7,978 bases of DNA from Conexibacteraceae bacterium (GTDB lineage: Bacteria; Actinomycetota; Thermoleophilia; Solirubrobacterales; Solirubrobacteraceae): assembly GCA_009785395.1 (NCBI GenBank), contig WQWK01000086.1, positions 1 to 7,978 on the forward strand, in the 5' to 3' direction. The notes under the pieces are model-generated. The model was not told the origin of the DNA. It saw only the letters and a list, made by a program, of their open reading frames with translations, and ran no database searches. Made by a program: the position numbers and the translations under genes. Below are positions 7,669-7,978 of this stretch, piece after piece (position 1 is the first letter of the stretch; every line of letters begins with the position of its first letter).

Positions 7669-7694
7669 GACAGGTGCTCCTCAAATCACCTGTC
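7669..7694. repeat. Perfect 8-bp inverted repeat in the expected 5' UTR
   Basis: The arms GACAGGTG and CACCTGTC (7669-7676 and 7687-7694) are exact reverse complements with a 10-nt A+T-richer spacer. The repeat lies between the predicted transcription start and the regulator's ribosome binding site. It could be a second operator for a dimeric regulator (centre-to-centre about two helical turns from the palindrome at 7698-7707) or an mRNA hairpin that leaves the Shine-Dalgarno free. There is no T-tract, so it is not a usual intrinsic terminator for the upstream gene. Confidence 0.65.
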
Positions 7695-7697
7695 CGC

Positions 7698-7707
7698 TTG
7701 TCGACAA
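7698..7707. promoter_or_regulatory. Probable GntR/FadR-type operator
   Basis: TTGTCGACAA is a perfect 10-bp palindrome and fits the FadR-subfamily operator pattern T-N-G-T-(N)-A-C-N-A. It overlaps the last two bases of the predicted -10 and covers the expected transcription start, ideal for repression by the adjacent FCD regulator. The pattern match and position are seen directly; binding by this regulator is inferred. Confidence 0.65.
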
Positions 7708-7734
7708 TCTACACGCGGACGTTTAACGCGTCAA
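7706..7734 (-). promoter_or_regulatory. Sigma70-type promoter of the regulator-transporter-BKACE operon
   Basis: On the minus strand TTGACG (7734-7729, 5 of 6 to the -35 consensus) is followed after exactly 17 nt by TAGATT (7711-7706, 4 of 6 to the -10). The start of transcription would fall near 7699, giving a leader of about 56 nt. The -35 lies within the last codons of the upstream gene and the spacer contains that gene's TAA stop, so the promoter is embedded in the preceding gene's 3' end. Confidence 0.6.
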
Positions 7735-7978
7735 GTTCGCGGCCAGCGCTCCCGGAACGTCGTCGGTGATCACGCCCGCGATCCGGTCGTCGGCCAGCAG
7801 CGAGCCGTCACGGACGGCCATGAAGTCCCAGACGATCAGCTCGAGCCCGGCGCCCGTCACGTCTGCGATCAGTCGCTCGGTGACGAGCTTCATCTCCGGC
7901 AGCACCGTGCGGGCTCCGGCCGCCGCGGCGCGCTCCGCGCAGCGGTCCGCGGTCCACGCGATCAGCAGGCCGAGGCGC
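7723..7978 (-). CDS. Probable glycerophosphodiester phosphodiesterase, C-terminal part, cut by window edge
   Basis: An open minus-strand frame enters from the right edge and ends at TAA (7725-7723), giving 84 codons with no upstream boundary in view. The translation has the alternating strand-helix pattern of a TIM-barrel end: GLLIAW, GARTVLPEMKLVTERLI, GLELIVWDF and the closing RIAGVITDDVPGAL. That last motif (G-V-I-T-D-x-P) is typical of the final strand of glycerophosphodiester phosphodiesterases, which hydrolyse glycerophosphodiesters to glycerol-3-phosphate and an alcohol. The catalytic histidines and metal ligands would lie in the missing N-terminal part, so activity cannot be judged. 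A GTG at 7905 is internal, not the start. The gene runs in the same direction as the operon but is separated by that operon's own promoter, and no terminator is visible after it. Its functional link to the operon is unclear. Confidence 0.7.
   Translation of the reverse strand, partial: RLGLLIAWTADRCAERAAAAGARTVLPEMKLVTERLIADVTGAGLELIVWDFMAVRDGSLLADDRIAGVITDDVPGALAANLTR

Larger units (their letters stand above)
1..7699 (-). other. Predicted seven-gene transcription unit (regulator, ABC importer, hydrolase, BKACE)
   Basis: From the predicted start near 7699 to the left edge all genes face the same way. The junctions are 4-bp overlap, 11-bp overlap, 4-bp overlap, 1-bp overlap, 6-bp gap and 4-bp overlap. 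No internal terminator or gap large enough for an independent promoter is present between genes. The unit continues past position 1, so the end of the operon and any further catabolic genes are not visible. Confidence 0.8.

Noticed and set aside
7669..7694. The leader inverted repeat as an intrinsic terminator of the phosphodiesterase gene
   Set aside because: No run of T follows either arm on the minus strand; instead the sequence leads into the regulator's ribosome binding site.
7723..7905. A free-standing 60-codon gene starting at 7905
   Set aside because: The frame stays open to the window edge and the upstream residues continue the same TIM-barrel pattern, so this is the tail of a longer gene.

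Overview
The window is G+C-rich (about two thirds by eye). Codon use, the GTG and TTG starts and a twin-arginine-type signal on the solute-binding protein suggest an actinobacterium. A soil lineage such as Thermoleophilia/Solirubrobacterales is possible, but that is only an impression. Every gene I can support lies on the minus strand, so the biological reading order runs from position 7978 down to 1. I see no rRNA, tRNA, CRISPR array, insertion sequence or phage gene.

Layout in transcription order: (1) the last 84 codons of a probable glycerophosphodiester phosphodiesterase (7978-7723); (2) a short gap holding a good sigma70-type promoter (7734-7706), a perfect 10-bp palindrome with the FadR/GntR operator pattern at the predicted transcription start (7707-7698), a second perfect inverted repeat in the expected 5' UTR (7694-7669) and a strong Shine-Dalgarno; (3) a FadR-subfamily GntR regulator (7643-6900); (4) a family 5 peptide-type ABC substrate-binding protein (6903-5305); (5) and (6) two DppB/DppC-type permeases (5315-4359 and 4362-3457); (7) a single-chain double ATPase equal to DppD joined to DppF (3457-1607); (8) an alpha/beta hydrolase (1600-629); (9) the first 210 codons of a beta-keto acid cleavage enzyme (BKACE, 3-keto-5-aminohexanoate cleavage family, DUF849), cut by the left edge (632-1).

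From the regulator to the BKACE gene every junction either overlaps (4, 11, 4, 1 and 4 bp) or leaves only 6 bp, so these seven genes look like one translationally coupled operon. The likely job is regulated uptake of a small organic solute through a complete Dpp/Opp-type importer, hydrolysis of an ester, amide or related bond by the alpha/beta hydrolase, and acetyl-CoA-dependent cleavage of a beta-keto acid by the BKACE. The substrate cannot be read from the sequence. Carnitine-like, amino-keto acid or acylated compounds are guesses based on the BKACE family. The points most worth a second look are this substrate-unknown catabolic operon and the compact promoter/operator arrangement that suggests the regulator represses its own operon.
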